From Gammaproteobacteria bacterium (lineage in GTDB: Bacteria; Pseudomonadota; Gammaproteobacteria; Enterobacterales; GCA-2746155), in the NCBI GenBank assembly GCA_024206355.1, contig JAAGZM010000825.1:1-9911 (forward strand): a stretch of DNA of 9,911 nucleotides, given 5' to 3'. The notes under the pieces were generated by a model. It was given only the letters and a program-made list of their open reading frames with translations. It was not told the origin of the DNA and searched no databases. Positions 1-6,169 of the stretch are shown here, in pieces (position 1 is the first letter of the stretch; each line of letters opens with the position of its first letter). The translations under genes were made by a program, and so were the position numbers.

Positions 1-624
1 CTCCGATAGTAATATCCAGACAGCAAGAATGATAGTGCCGCAAACACATGAGTATGTCACTAATACGAGTGCAGAGATTGGATGTGGTGAGTGCATGATA
101 TATTTACCAAGCAACGTATAAGTTGACCAAGAAAGTGCACATCCAAGGAGTGCTAGTTCACCAATACCTATTCCACTAGAGAAAAGTTCTGGAAGGTTTC
201 CTTTTGATAAAACAATAGATACACCGAATACACAAAATAAAAGTCCAATAATGTTAATAAGTCTGAACCGTTGACCAAAGAATATAGCTGATCCTAATGC
301 AACCCACAACGGATTTGAAGTTATAATCAGTGCTCCACGACCTGCTTCAACTGTCTGCAATCCGAAGAAGAAAAAAAAGTTATAGACAGCAACTCCACTC
401 AGACCTAAAAGGGCGATATAGATAAGTTGAAATAGATTGAGAACAGGCAATGTTCTATGCTTCAAGTACAAAATTATCAGTAGTAGTATTGATGACGCAA
501 TAAAACGAAGAAGCGCAGCCATTTCCACTGAATTTTCGATGACAGCGTATTTGGCGGCGATAAAGGTTCCACCCCAAGCAGTGACCGCAGCGAATAATTT
601 TAGATATGTTACTAAGTTTGGCAT
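1..624 (-). CDS. EamA/DMT-family membrane transporter, C-terminus cut off by window edge
   Basis: The minus strand is open from an ATG at 624 to the window edge, 208 codons without a stop. The protein begins MPNLVTYLKLFAAVTAWGG and has alternating hydrophobic segments, roughly residues 6-28, 36-54, 64-84, 92-114, 122-142, 152-172 and 184-207. The first EamA repeat is complete, with the family-typical stretches TAWGGTFIAAKYAV near the start and VEAGRGALIITSNPLWVALGSA near residue 90. The second repeat starts near residue 150 (GELALLGCALSWSTYTLLGK) and is interrupted by the edge, so about 80-100 residues are missing. Family members export or import small metabolites across the inner membrane, and the substrate cannot be told from sequence. 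There is no strong Shine-Dalgarno site before the ATG. Repeat copy A ends 47 bp upstream of the ATG and carries a promoter-like sequence aimed at this gene. Family confidence is high; transport function is inferred. Confidence 0.9.
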   Translation of the reverse strand, partial: MPNLVTYLKLFAAVTAWGGTFIAAKYAVIENSVEMAALLRFIASSILLLIILYLKHRTLPVLNLFQLIYIALLGLSGVAVYNFFFFFGLQTVEAGRGALIITSNPLWVALGSAIFFGQRFRLINIIGLLFCVFGVSIVLSKGNLPELFSSGIGIGELALLGCALSWSTYTLLGKYIMHSPHPISALVLVTYSCVCGTIILAVWILLSE

Positions 625-644
625 TAGATTATTTCTGTTGAACT

Positions 645-671
645 TTACTTAGATAACTCTTCAACCTGAAT
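645..671 (-). other. Possible displaced original C-terminal codons of the thioesterase gene
   Basis: If repeat copy A (672-890) is removed and its minus-strand flanks are joined, the thioesterase frame continues from its residue 129 (…QQHLE) into this stretch. It then reads IQVEELSK followed by TAA at 647-645. The resulting protein would be 137 residues, the same length as the present version. The charged, helix-like tail is plausible, but a stop within nine codons could also occur by chance. No target-site duplication is evident, which a real insertion might have left. Confidence 0.35.
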
Positions 672-890
672 CCTCAGTTAGACGCGTTTGTGTGTTTTTT
701 TTAGGCTTAGTGGCGCCGACTAGAAAGCCGTTCATAGTCATTCTATATAAGGTTTATGCTGTCAAGTCAATGAGTCTAAAAAGGGTGCAATCAAATGTGT
801 AGGCAAACTCACTCAAGGGGTGAATACTAATCATTCTGTAAGTTGTTGTTTTGAAGTACATAATCATAATTTTGAGCCGGTCAACTGAGG
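672..890 (+). repeat. Dispersed MITE-like repeat, copy A (complete, 219 bp)
   Basis: The element starts with CCTCAGTT (672-679) and ends with AACTGAGG (883-890), an 8-bp perfect terminal inverted repeat. Its first 142 bp match copy C (9770-9911) with scattered substitutions and a 2-bp indel. Its last ~120 bp match copy B (1725-1845). It has no coding capacity of its own. Internally it holds an inverted pair of arms (682-704 with 776-800) around a hairpin at 704-729 built on GGCTTAGT/ACTA..AAGCC, plus a weaker hairpin near 733-747. It lies between the thioesterase and the transporter gene and overlaps the thioesterase 3' end by 27 bp. I see no clear target-site duplication. A MITE-type element moved by a transposase elsewhere in the genome is the best explanation; I cannot assign an IS family. 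Confidence 0.88.
742..770 (-). promoter_or_regulatory. Outward promoter-like sequence inside repeat copy A
   Basis: On the minus strand a -35-like TTGACT (770-765) is followed after exactly 17 bp by a -10-like TATAGA (747-742), close to the sigma70 consensus. The implied start is near 735, giving a leader of about 110 nt to the transporter ATG at 624 that would run through the 5' arm of the repeat. The corresponding sites in copy C are TTGACT-17-CATAGA. Support is by motif match only. Confidence 0.45.
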
Positions 891-1277
891 TTCAAGATGT
901 TGTTGTAAGTTAGCCCTAATGTCGTCGGGTATTCTAATTGCTACTTTCGATGCGTAATCAAAATGAACCATTATTGCTTCACCAGAAGCTACAAGCTCAC
1001 AATTTTGCCAAGCTTCTTGAGTGACAGAAAATGACGAGTTGCCAATTTTACTAACTGAAGTTTTGATGTCGATTTCACAAGCATGATAGATTTGCCCATG
1101 AAAGTTGACAGTGATACTTGCTAATATGAGCGGCCAATTTTTAATATCAAGTTCAGGTGTAAAAAAACGAAATAAGGGGTTTCGAGCGTTGGCGAACCAA
1201 ACAGGAATTCTTGCATGATTGATATGACCCATGGCATCTGTATCCGTTAACTCTGGCATAACATTATGACTGAACAT
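864..1277 (-). CDS. Acyl-CoA thioesterase, hotdog fold (4HBT/YbgC-like)
   Basis: This 137-residue protein has the single hotdog domain of 4-hydroxybenzoyl-CoA/YbgC-type thioesterases, which hydrolyse acyl-CoA thioesters in the cytoplasm. The N-terminal signature ELTDTDAMGHINHARIPVWF (residues 9-28) carries the family's Asp (D12/D14) and the GHxN(H)A turn before the central helix. The remainder gives the expected beta strands (PLILASITVNFHGQIY, KIGNSSFSVTQEAW, ASGEAIMVHFD). I chose the ATG at 1277 rather than an in-frame start 33 bp upstream. It has GAGGA at 1291-1287 with 9-nt spacing, sits one base after the stop of the upstream gene, and gives the usual family N-terminus. The two genes are therefore probably translationally coupled. 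The last eight residues (PQLTGSKL) and the stop codon come from repeat copy A, outside the conserved domain, so activity is probably retained. The acyl substrate is unknown. Confidence 0.88.
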   Translation of the reverse strand: MFSHNVMPELTDTDAMGHINHARIPVWFANARNPLFRFFTPELDIKNWPLILASITVNFHGQIYHACEIDIKTSVSKIGNSSFSVTQEAWQNCELVASGEAIMVHFDYASKVAIRIPDDIRANLQQHLEPQLTGSKL

Positions 1278-1278
1278 A

Positions 1279-1713
1279 TTAAATATTCCTCTTCCAATAA
1301 CAGTGACCACTTCCTAGTAGTGCAATAGCAATAGAGAGTTCTATGATTGCCATTGATATAAGCATTATATAGTTTCCTTGAGCAAACTTTGATAAATATG
1401 AACCTAACAAAATCATCGTCAATAAAAACATAAAGAAGTGTGGACGATAGAATTGCCATATTTTTGGATTAGTTAAAGCATTAATACGGTTTAAATTTTT
1501 CATACACAAAGCAATGAACAGATATTTTGTTTTTAGAAAACCAATAATCAGAGCTGCTAACAGAGCAAATCCAATATAGGTTAAATTTTCGTTAATTTTT
1601 GTCGCCGATTGAAATAACAGGAAACTCTTTATTGAGAGTGCTATAACACCAGTGTACCAAACCATTGAGGCTAATATCTTGAGGTTTGTTTTAGTTGCAT
1701 TAAAAAAAATCAT
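1279..1713 (-). CDS. Small integral membrane protein of unknown function
   Basis: This is a 144-residue protein if translation starts at the ATG at 1713. It has four probable membrane helices, about residues 13-35, 46-68, 92-109 and 113-135. A Lys/Asn-rich loop between the second and third helices (KNLNRINALTNPK) and a basic C-terminus (YWKRNI) suggest both ends face the cytoplasm. I do not recognise a named family. The frame stays open upstream to a GTG at 1767, but those 18 extra codons lie in repeat copy B and have no ribosome site, so the ATG is preferred. Even there the AGGA is only 2 nt from the ATG, so the start is uncertain. The stop lies one base before the thioesterase start, and the coding end contains that gene's Shine-Dalgarno site. 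The pair therefore forms one operon whose products may act on related lipids or acyl groups (inference). Confidence 0.72.
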   Translation of the reverse strand: MIFFNATKTNLKILASMVWYTGVIALSIKSFLLFQSATKINENLTYIGFALLAALIIGFLKTKYLFIALCMKNLNRINALTNPKIWQFYRPHFFMFLLTMILLGSYLSKFAQGNYIMLISMAIIELSIAIALLGSGHCYWKRNI

Positions 1714-1724
1714 ATTCCTAATTA

Positions 1725-1845
1725 ATGAGTCTAAAAAACGTGCAATCAAATGCGTAGGCAAACTCACTCAATGGATGAATACTAATCCTTCTGTAAATTG
1801 CTGTTTTGAAGTACATAATCATAATTTAGTGCCGATCAACTGAGG
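1725..1845 (+). repeat. Dispersed MITE-like repeat, copy B (3' part only)
   Basis: About 121 bp match positions 770-890 of copy A. They begin at ATGAGTCTAAAA and end at the terminal inverted repeat AACTGAGG (1838-1845). The 5' half, with the left terminal repeat, the hairpins and the outward promoter-like sequence, is absent. The break falls 12 bp upstream of the ATG of the membrane protein gene. Substitutions against copy A are spread along the length (for example ACTCAATGGATG for ACTCAAGGGGTG), so this is not a very recent duplicate. Lacking one end, it should not be mobile alone. Confidence 0.85.
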
Positions 1846-1895
1846 ATTATAGGTTCAATAATACCTGAAGTTATATAAAACGTTAATGACTGATT

Positions 1896-3563
1896 TTAAT
1901 CTGTTTTTTGATAAACAACCTTGCCATTAATAACAGTAAGGCTCACATCAACATCTTTGAGCTGAACAGCTGGAATATTAAAAATATCCTGCTCAAGAAC
2001 AACAAAGTCAGCCAAATAGCCTACGCTCAATTGACCAAGCTTTTTTTCTTGAAATCCAGCATAGGCATTGTTAACTGTATAGGCTTTTAAGGCCTCATCC
2101 AATGTGATTTTTTCAGCAGGCACCCAGCCATCAGGATTCGCGCCATCTATAGTACGTCTTGTAACAGCCGCATAGATACCCTGCATAACATTCATCGGAG
2201 CTACAGGGCTATCTGAGCCAAAGGTGATGCGAGCATTAGCATCCAGCAGACTTCTAAATGCGTATGTTGACTGGATCCGGTCAGGACCAATACGTTTTTC
2301 TGCCCAGCGTCCATCATCAATTGAATGGTAAGGTTGCATTGAAGGGATCACCGATAAAGCTTGCATTCGTTTGATAGCCGCCGGTGTTAAATGTTGCGCA
2401 TGCTCAATGCGCCAGCGCCTTTGTACATTGGCAGGGTTATGTTTTGCAATATCCTCAAAGCTATCCAGTATCCAATCATTTGCTCTGTCACCAATTGCAT
2501 GAACTGTTACATGAAGTCCTGCTATATCTCCTGCACTGATCCAGCCTTTAAATTCTTTAAGATCATAAATTGGAAAGCCAAATTTATCTGGTTCATCATC
2601 ATAGGCTTCATAAAACCAGGCAGTGGTACTACCTAGAGAGCCATCAACCATTGCTTTGAGTCCTCCCCATCGATGCATATCGTCACCACGTCCATGCTTT
2701 TTAACATAATCAGCAAGTCTTGAATGAGTCTGTACAGGTACAAAACTATAAACTCGCATCTTAAGTTGATTCTCATCATGAAGTTTCTGAAATGCATTTA
2801 GGTGAGCCCATGTACCCATATCATGGAATTGGGTTACACCAAAACTGATTGCATGGTTGATGCCATTTTTGAAATACAATGCCTGTTCTTCGATGCTTAG
2901 CTCAGGAACTACTTTACTAATAAGCTCCATTGCGGCATCTTTAAAGATGCCAGTTGGTTTGCCATTCCTGTCACGAACTATTTCACCACCCGGTATATCT
3001 GGTGTTTTCTCGTCAACACCTGCTAACTTCATTGCAGCTGAGTTGGCTAACGCCATATGTCCATCGGTTCGCCACAAATAGACAGGGATGTCAGGAGTGA
3101 CCTTGTCTATCCACACTGCCTGAGGTAATTGTCCTCCCCAGGCTTCATGATCCCAAATGCCATTTTGCATCCACTGGCCGGATTTCATCTTACTAGCAAA
3201 TGCAGCAATTCGTTGAATGAATTCATTTTTAGTGGATGCATCACGAAGTTGTACAGCAGATAGCAGACCTGATACCTCACTGAAATGAGTATGATTATCA
3301 ATAAAACCAGGAGTAACTCTTTTTCCATGAAGATCAATCATTTTAGTTGCAGTATTCTTTAGCTTAATCAATTCTGCAAGGCTACCAACCCCAATTATTT
3401 TATTAGCCTTGATAGCAATGGCAGTCGCTTTAGGATTGGCACTATCTCCAGTCCAGATTTTGCCATTGCTGTAGATGGTATCAGCTATTTCTTCGGCAAA
3501 ATAACCCGTAGATAATAAAATGCTGATTACCAAAAAAATAATCTGAAAAATCATATTATTCAT
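1896..3563 (-). CDS. Exported metal-dependent amidohydrolase (Amidohydro_3, YtcJ-like)
   Basis: This 555-residue protein has a hydrophobic N-terminal signal (residues 4-21, IIFLVISILLS core) likely cleaved near residue 23, so it should act in the periplasm. The mature part is a complete amidohydrolase-superfamily TIM barrel of the Amidohydro_3 group. Metal ligands are visible in order: HxH at H91/H93 in PGFIDNHTHF, KAMVDGSLGS near 303-312 where this group has its bridging Lys, H355 in VHAIGDRAND, H388 in IEHAQHL, and catalytic D451 in GSDSPV. The C-terminal beta domain ends with LADFVVLEQDIF and VNGKVVYQ-type strands. Relatives hydrolyse N-substituted formamides, N-acyl amino acids or other amides; the substrate here is unknown. 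The ATG at 3563 is supported by GGAG with about 7-nt spacing. It lies 39 bp downstream of the methyltransferase gene, on the same strand, and is probably the last gene of that transcript. No clear intrinsic terminator follows. Confidence 0.9.
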   Translation of the reverse strand: MNNMIFQIIFLVISILLSTGYFAEEIADTIYSNGKIWTGDSANPKATAIAIKANKIIGVGSLAELIKLKNTATKMIDLHGKRVTPGFIDNHTHFSEVSGLLSAVQLRDASTKNEFIQRIAAFASKMKSGQWMQNGIWDHEAWGGQLPQAVWIDKVTPDIPVYLWRTDGHMALANSAAMKLAGVDEKTPDIPGGEIVRDRNGKPTGIFKDAAMELISKVVPELSIEEQALYFKNGINHAISFGVTQFHDMGTWAHLNAFQKLHDENQLKMRVYSFVPVQTHSRLADYVKKHGRGDDMHRWGGLKAMVDGSLGSTTAWFYEAYDDEPDKFGFPIYDLKEFKGWISAGDIAGLHVTVHAIGDRANDWILDSFEDIAKHNPANVQRRWRIEHAQHLTPAAIKRMQALSVIPSMQPYHSIDDGRWAEKRIGPDRIQSTYAFRSLLDANARITFGSDSPVAPMNVMQGIYAAVTRRTIDGANPDGWVPAEKITLDEALKAYTVNNAYAGFQEKKLGQLSVGYLADFVVLEQDIFNIPAVQLKDVDVSLTVINGKVVYQKTD

Positions 3564-3602
3564 TCTCTACTCCCTGTTCATTATTTCTCTATTATTGGAA
3601 AG

Positions 3603-4463
3603 TTAATCAGTTATTAAGGTTCTTTGACCGTAATCTAGTCTTTTTTGTGTTTCAGAGTTTACACTTAATGTTGTTACATTTATTTTTTTGTTAGATGTTA
3701 ACTCTTTTGCTATTTTATTTATCTTATCTACATTAAGCCTAGGTGAATAGGTATTAGCAATAATAAACCCACCATCTTCTTTTAAATCGAGGGCAGCTGC
3801 TAGCAACTCAGGGAACTTATTCTCAATTTTCCAGCGCTGTTTCTTTGCACCAATACCAAAGGCTGGTGGATCCATTATGATACCTTTAAACTGATGTCCA
3901 CGTTTAACTTCTCTTTTGGCGTATTTTAGTGCATCTTCCAATATCCAGTGGATATCTGATAATCCTGATGCAAGCATATTTTCATTTCCCCAACTGATCA
4001 CCTGCTTAACAGAGTCACAGTGGAATACATCTGCAGCTTTTTGTTTTGCGACTAAGGATGCAATGCCTGTGTAGCCAAATAGATTTAAAAAGCGGTCCCC
4101 TTCATTTAAATTCTTTGAAAGATAATCCCAGTTGACACGTTGCTCTGGAAAAATTCCTAAATGTTTAAACTTAGTAAGGTGCAAATTAATTTTGATATTA
4201 TTAAAATCAATTTGCCAGTCAGTTATTAAATTTGGTTTTAAATGCTTCCAAGTACCAGAGCTTTTAGTAGTTTCAACAAACTCAAAATGTGCTTTGTCAT
4301 ACCATTCATCTTTGCTTAAAACTGACTGAAAATAGGCATTTCTATCTGGACGAATGGTAACAATCTCACCCCAACGTTCAAGTTTATGATTATCGCCAAC
4401 ATCAATGAGTTGGTAGTCTTTCCAAGGATCAGAATATGTTCTTTGCATAGGTATGTTAGTCAC
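3603..4463 (-). CDS. Class I SAM-dependent methyltransferase (COG1092/RlmI-like catalytic domain, no PUA)
   Basis: This 286-residue protein has an N-terminal beta-rich part (GDNHKLERWGEIVTIRPDRN, residues 23-42) followed by a Rossmann methyltransferase fold. Motif I is FLNLFGYTGIASL (125-137), the acidic loop that holds the SAM ribose is HCDSVKQ (147-153), and motif IV is MDPPAFG (196-202). A DPPxF motif next to this fold is typical of rRNA base methyltransferases such as RlmI, RlmK and RlmL. The RNA-binding PUA or THUMP domain of those enzymes is missing, so the substrate is open, with RNA the leading guess. The frame starts at a GTG at 4463, two bases after the upstream stop; the ATG at 4448 (MQRTYSDPWKDY) is an alternative that fits the conserved start equally well. 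Neither has a good ribosome site, which suggests translational coupling to the upstream gene. Confidence 0.85.
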   Translation of the reverse strand: MTNIPMQRTYSDPWKDYQLIDVGDNHKLERWGEIVTIRPDRNAYFQSVLSKDEWYDKAHFEFVETTKSSGTWKHLKPNLITDWQIDFNNIKINLHLTKFKHLGIFPEQRVNWDYLSKNLNEGDRFLNLFGYTGIASLVAKQKAADVFHCDSVKQVISWGNENMLASGLSDIHWILEDALKYAKREVKRGHQFKGIIMDPPAFGIGAKKQRWKIENKFPELLAAALDLKEDGGFIIANTYSPRLNVDKINKIAKELTSNKKINVTTLSVNSETQKRLDYGQRTLITD

Positions 4464-4465
4464 AA

Positions 4466-4918
4466 TTAAGGTATTATAAAGTTTTCATCAACTTCATCTT
4501 CACGAAATCGTTGACAAAAGTTTTTAGGTTGAGGATTTTCAACCGCATCGGCTACCGCATTAACGATTTCTGTAAACTCAGCTGGTGTAATTGCATCAAT
4601 TACACGACTCATCACATCGGGATCAATATCGGCATAAGAAATTGATCCATCCTTCAATGTAACAACAACACCTGCCATGTGATATCCATCGTCATTCTCT
4701 TTGTCTTCTTGAGTAACAATTTCTTCACTCATTTCCATATAGGTATCGTATTTTTCTTCGATTTCATCAATCAAGTCATCATCTAAATCTGCAGAAAGTT
4801 TTATCACATAGTTATTCTCAACATGCTCTTTGCCTGTTTCAAAAGCTATGCCTTTTTCTTTTAGCCAATCGGAAAATAGTTGCAGCGGCTTTTCGTGGAA
4901 TAAAATATACTCATACAT
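4466..4918 (-). CDS. Conserved acidic protein of unknown function
   Basis: This 150-residue protein is strongly acidic, especially residues 41-75 (repeated DDD/EE, for example SADLDDDLIDEIEEKY). It has no signal peptide or membrane helix and is cytoplasmic by inference. After the acidic helical stretch comes a short beta-rich part (MAGVVVTLKDGSISYADIDP), a helix bearing TPAEFTEIVNAVADAVENP, and a terminal FCQRFRED segment. The pattern 'YxLFHE… VTLKDG… ITPAEF… VENP… FC' looks like a conserved hypothetical family of Pseudomonas-like gammaproteobacteria that I recognise but cannot name. Acidity alone suggested RraB, but the sequence does not match. It is the first gene of the minus-strand unit. 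Its start at 4918 has only a distant AGGA (about 12 nt). It ends two bases before the methyltransferase start, so the two products may work together. Confidence 0.75.
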   Translation of the reverse strand: MYEYILFHEKPLQLFSDWLKEKGIAFETGKEHVENNYVIKLSADLDDDLIDEIEEKYDTYMEMSEEIVTQEDKENDDGYHMAGVVVTLKDGSISYADIDPDVMSRVIDAITPAEFTEIVNAVADAVENPQPKNFCQRFREDEVDENFIIP

Positions 4919-5013
4919 TATGATTAAAATCCTATAGATGACAGCTTATCGATTAGGTGGTTATGTTACATGAATTTTTATAACCTCAGAAACTTATTTA
5001 AAAAGGGAAATGC
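4919..5013. promoter_or_regulatory. Divergent intergenic region, presumed promoters of both transcription units
   Basis: These 95 bp separate the minus-strand unit from the plus-strand glycosyltransferase/ygiQ unit and must hold at least one promoter for each. The best plus-strand -10-like hexamer is TATAAC (4979-4984), but there is no good -35 at the right distance. On the minus strand only weak hexamers such as TATAGG are seen. AGGGA at 5004-5008 is the ribosome site of the glycosyltransferase. No operator palindrome or riboswitch is evident. Confidence 0.45.
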
Positions 5014-6114
5014 TTGAAAAAAAGAATATTACTATTATCAGGGTATGATGCATCAAGTCATCGTTATTGGCGAAATACATTAGTCGAACAATTACCAGAG
5101 TTTGAATGGACCCAGATAGCGATGCCTAATCGCCATTTTTACTGGCGAGTTCGTGGAAATAGCCTCGGCTTTGCTTTCGAGCATCAAGACATTTTGAATA
5201 AAGACTTTGATCTGCTTATTGTCACTTCAATGGTCGATTTATCGAGCTTAAGAGGGTTTTGTCCTTCTCTTTCTAGATTACCGACAATTGTCTATTTTCA
5301 TGAAAATCAATTTGCTTACCCGCAAAGCGAGCATCGAACTAATTTAGTTAATGTCCAAGTTACTAGTATTTACACAGCATTGTGTGCAGAGCAATTGTTA
5401 TTTAATTCACAATATAATCAAGATAGTTTCCTACAGGGAGCCGAGTCTTTGCTTAAGCGCCTGCCAGATCAGATCCCGAAAGGATTGGTTCCTATGTTAG
5501 AAAGTCGTTCATCAGTATTGCCTGTGCCGATCAAATCAGGGGTAAATAATGAGCAACAAAATGTACAAAAAATCAATAGTCCTGTGCATATTGTGTGGAA
5601 CCATCGTTGGGAATATGACAAACAACCACAAGTATTTTTTGATGCAGTTAAAAAGTTGAAGAAAGCAGGGTATGAGTTTCGTTTACATATCCTAGGTCAA
5701 TCATTTAGAAAACAGCCGGATTGCTTTGAGCAGGCAAAAGAATATTTTATTGATGAAATTGAAACCTATGGTTTTCAAAGTAAAGAACGCTACTGTGAAA
5801 TTTTGACGCAAGCTGACTTAGTAGTTTCTAGTGCTTTGCATGATTTTCAAGGACTTAGTTTGCAAGAAGGCATTACTTATGGATGTATGCCCATTGCACC
5901 GAATCGAGTAGCTTATCCAGAATATGTTCCTGCATCTGGTTTGTATGAAATAGCTGATGAACCAGAGGTTGAGGCCCATAATTTTTATCGTAAACTAGCT
6001 GATGTGATCAAAACGAATATGCGATTAGTTCCTGACATTACTCATTATAATAATGAAATGATAATACCTCGCTATAAAGATATTTTTAGAGAAACAATGG
6101 AATCTTTTTCCTAA
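5014..6114 (+). CDS. DUF3524/GTDC1-like GT-B glycosyltransferase, candidate tRNA-queuosine glycosyltransferase
   Basis: This 366-residue two-domain GT-B protein is cytoplasmic, without signal or membrane helix. The N-terminal half is the DUF3524 domain, beginning KKRILLLSGYDASSHRYW and containing the marker VYFHENQFAYPQ (residues 93-104). The C-terminal half is a GT4-type domain with WNHRWEYDKQP (195-205), where the vertebrate homologue GTDC1 has a very similar WPHRWE motif, and a nucleotide-sugar site HDFQGLSLQEGITYGCMPIA in which D277 and E285 occupy the E-x7-E positions. Human GTDC1 (QTMAN) transfers mannose to queuosine in the tRNA-Asp anticodon, so a related tRNA-queuosine sugar transfer is the best inference here; the sugar and the tRNA are unknown. 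The start is a TTG at 5014 with AGGGA 5 nt upstream; the nearby ATG at 5010 is out of frame and stops after 12 codons. Ends 55 bp before ygiQ on the same strand, so co-transcription is likely. Confidence 0.88.
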   Translation: MKKRILLLSGYDASSHRYWRNTLVEQLPEFEWTQIAMPNRHFYWRVRGNSLGFAFEHQDILNKDFDLLIVTSMVDLSSLRGFCPSLSRLPTIVYFHENQFAYPQSEHRTNLVNVQVTSIYTALCAEQLLFNSQYNQDSFLQGAESLLKRLPDQIPKGLVPMLESRSSVLPVPIKSGVNNEQQNVQKINSPVHIVWNHRWEYDKQPQVFFDAVKKLKKAGYEFRLHILGQSFRKQPDCFEQAKEYFIDEIETYGFQSKERYCEILTQADLVVSSALHDFQGLSLQEGITYGCMPIAPNRVAYPEYVPASGLYEIADEPEVEAHNFYRKLADVIKTNMRLVPDITHYNNEMIIPRYKDIFRETMESFS

Positions 6115-6169
6115 CGACTCTAATAGTGCGATACTAGAAGCATATACTGTTATTACTGTCTAAGGTTTT

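Noticed and set aside
437..652. Plus-strand open frame of 71 codons
   Set aside because: It lies antisense to the well-supported EamA transporter and has no recognisable features.
672..890. Repeat as an integron attC site or a CRISPR repeat
   Set aside because: There is no GTTRRRY/RYYYAAC core, the neighbouring genes are not a cassette array, and there are no regularly spaced short repeats with spacers.
1714..1767. N-terminal extension of the membrane protein from a GTG at 1767
   Set aside because: The extra 18 codons come mostly from the repeat and the GTG has no ribosome site; the ATG at 1713 lies just outside the repeat.
1652..1843. Plus-strand open frame of 63 codons running into repeat copy B
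   Set aside because: It is antisense to the membrane protein and then runs through the repeat; indels and substitutions between repeat copies do not respect a reading frame.
4466..4918. Acidic protein as RraB (RNase E inhibitor)
   Set aside because: Only acidity and size are similar; the sequence pattern does not match RraB.
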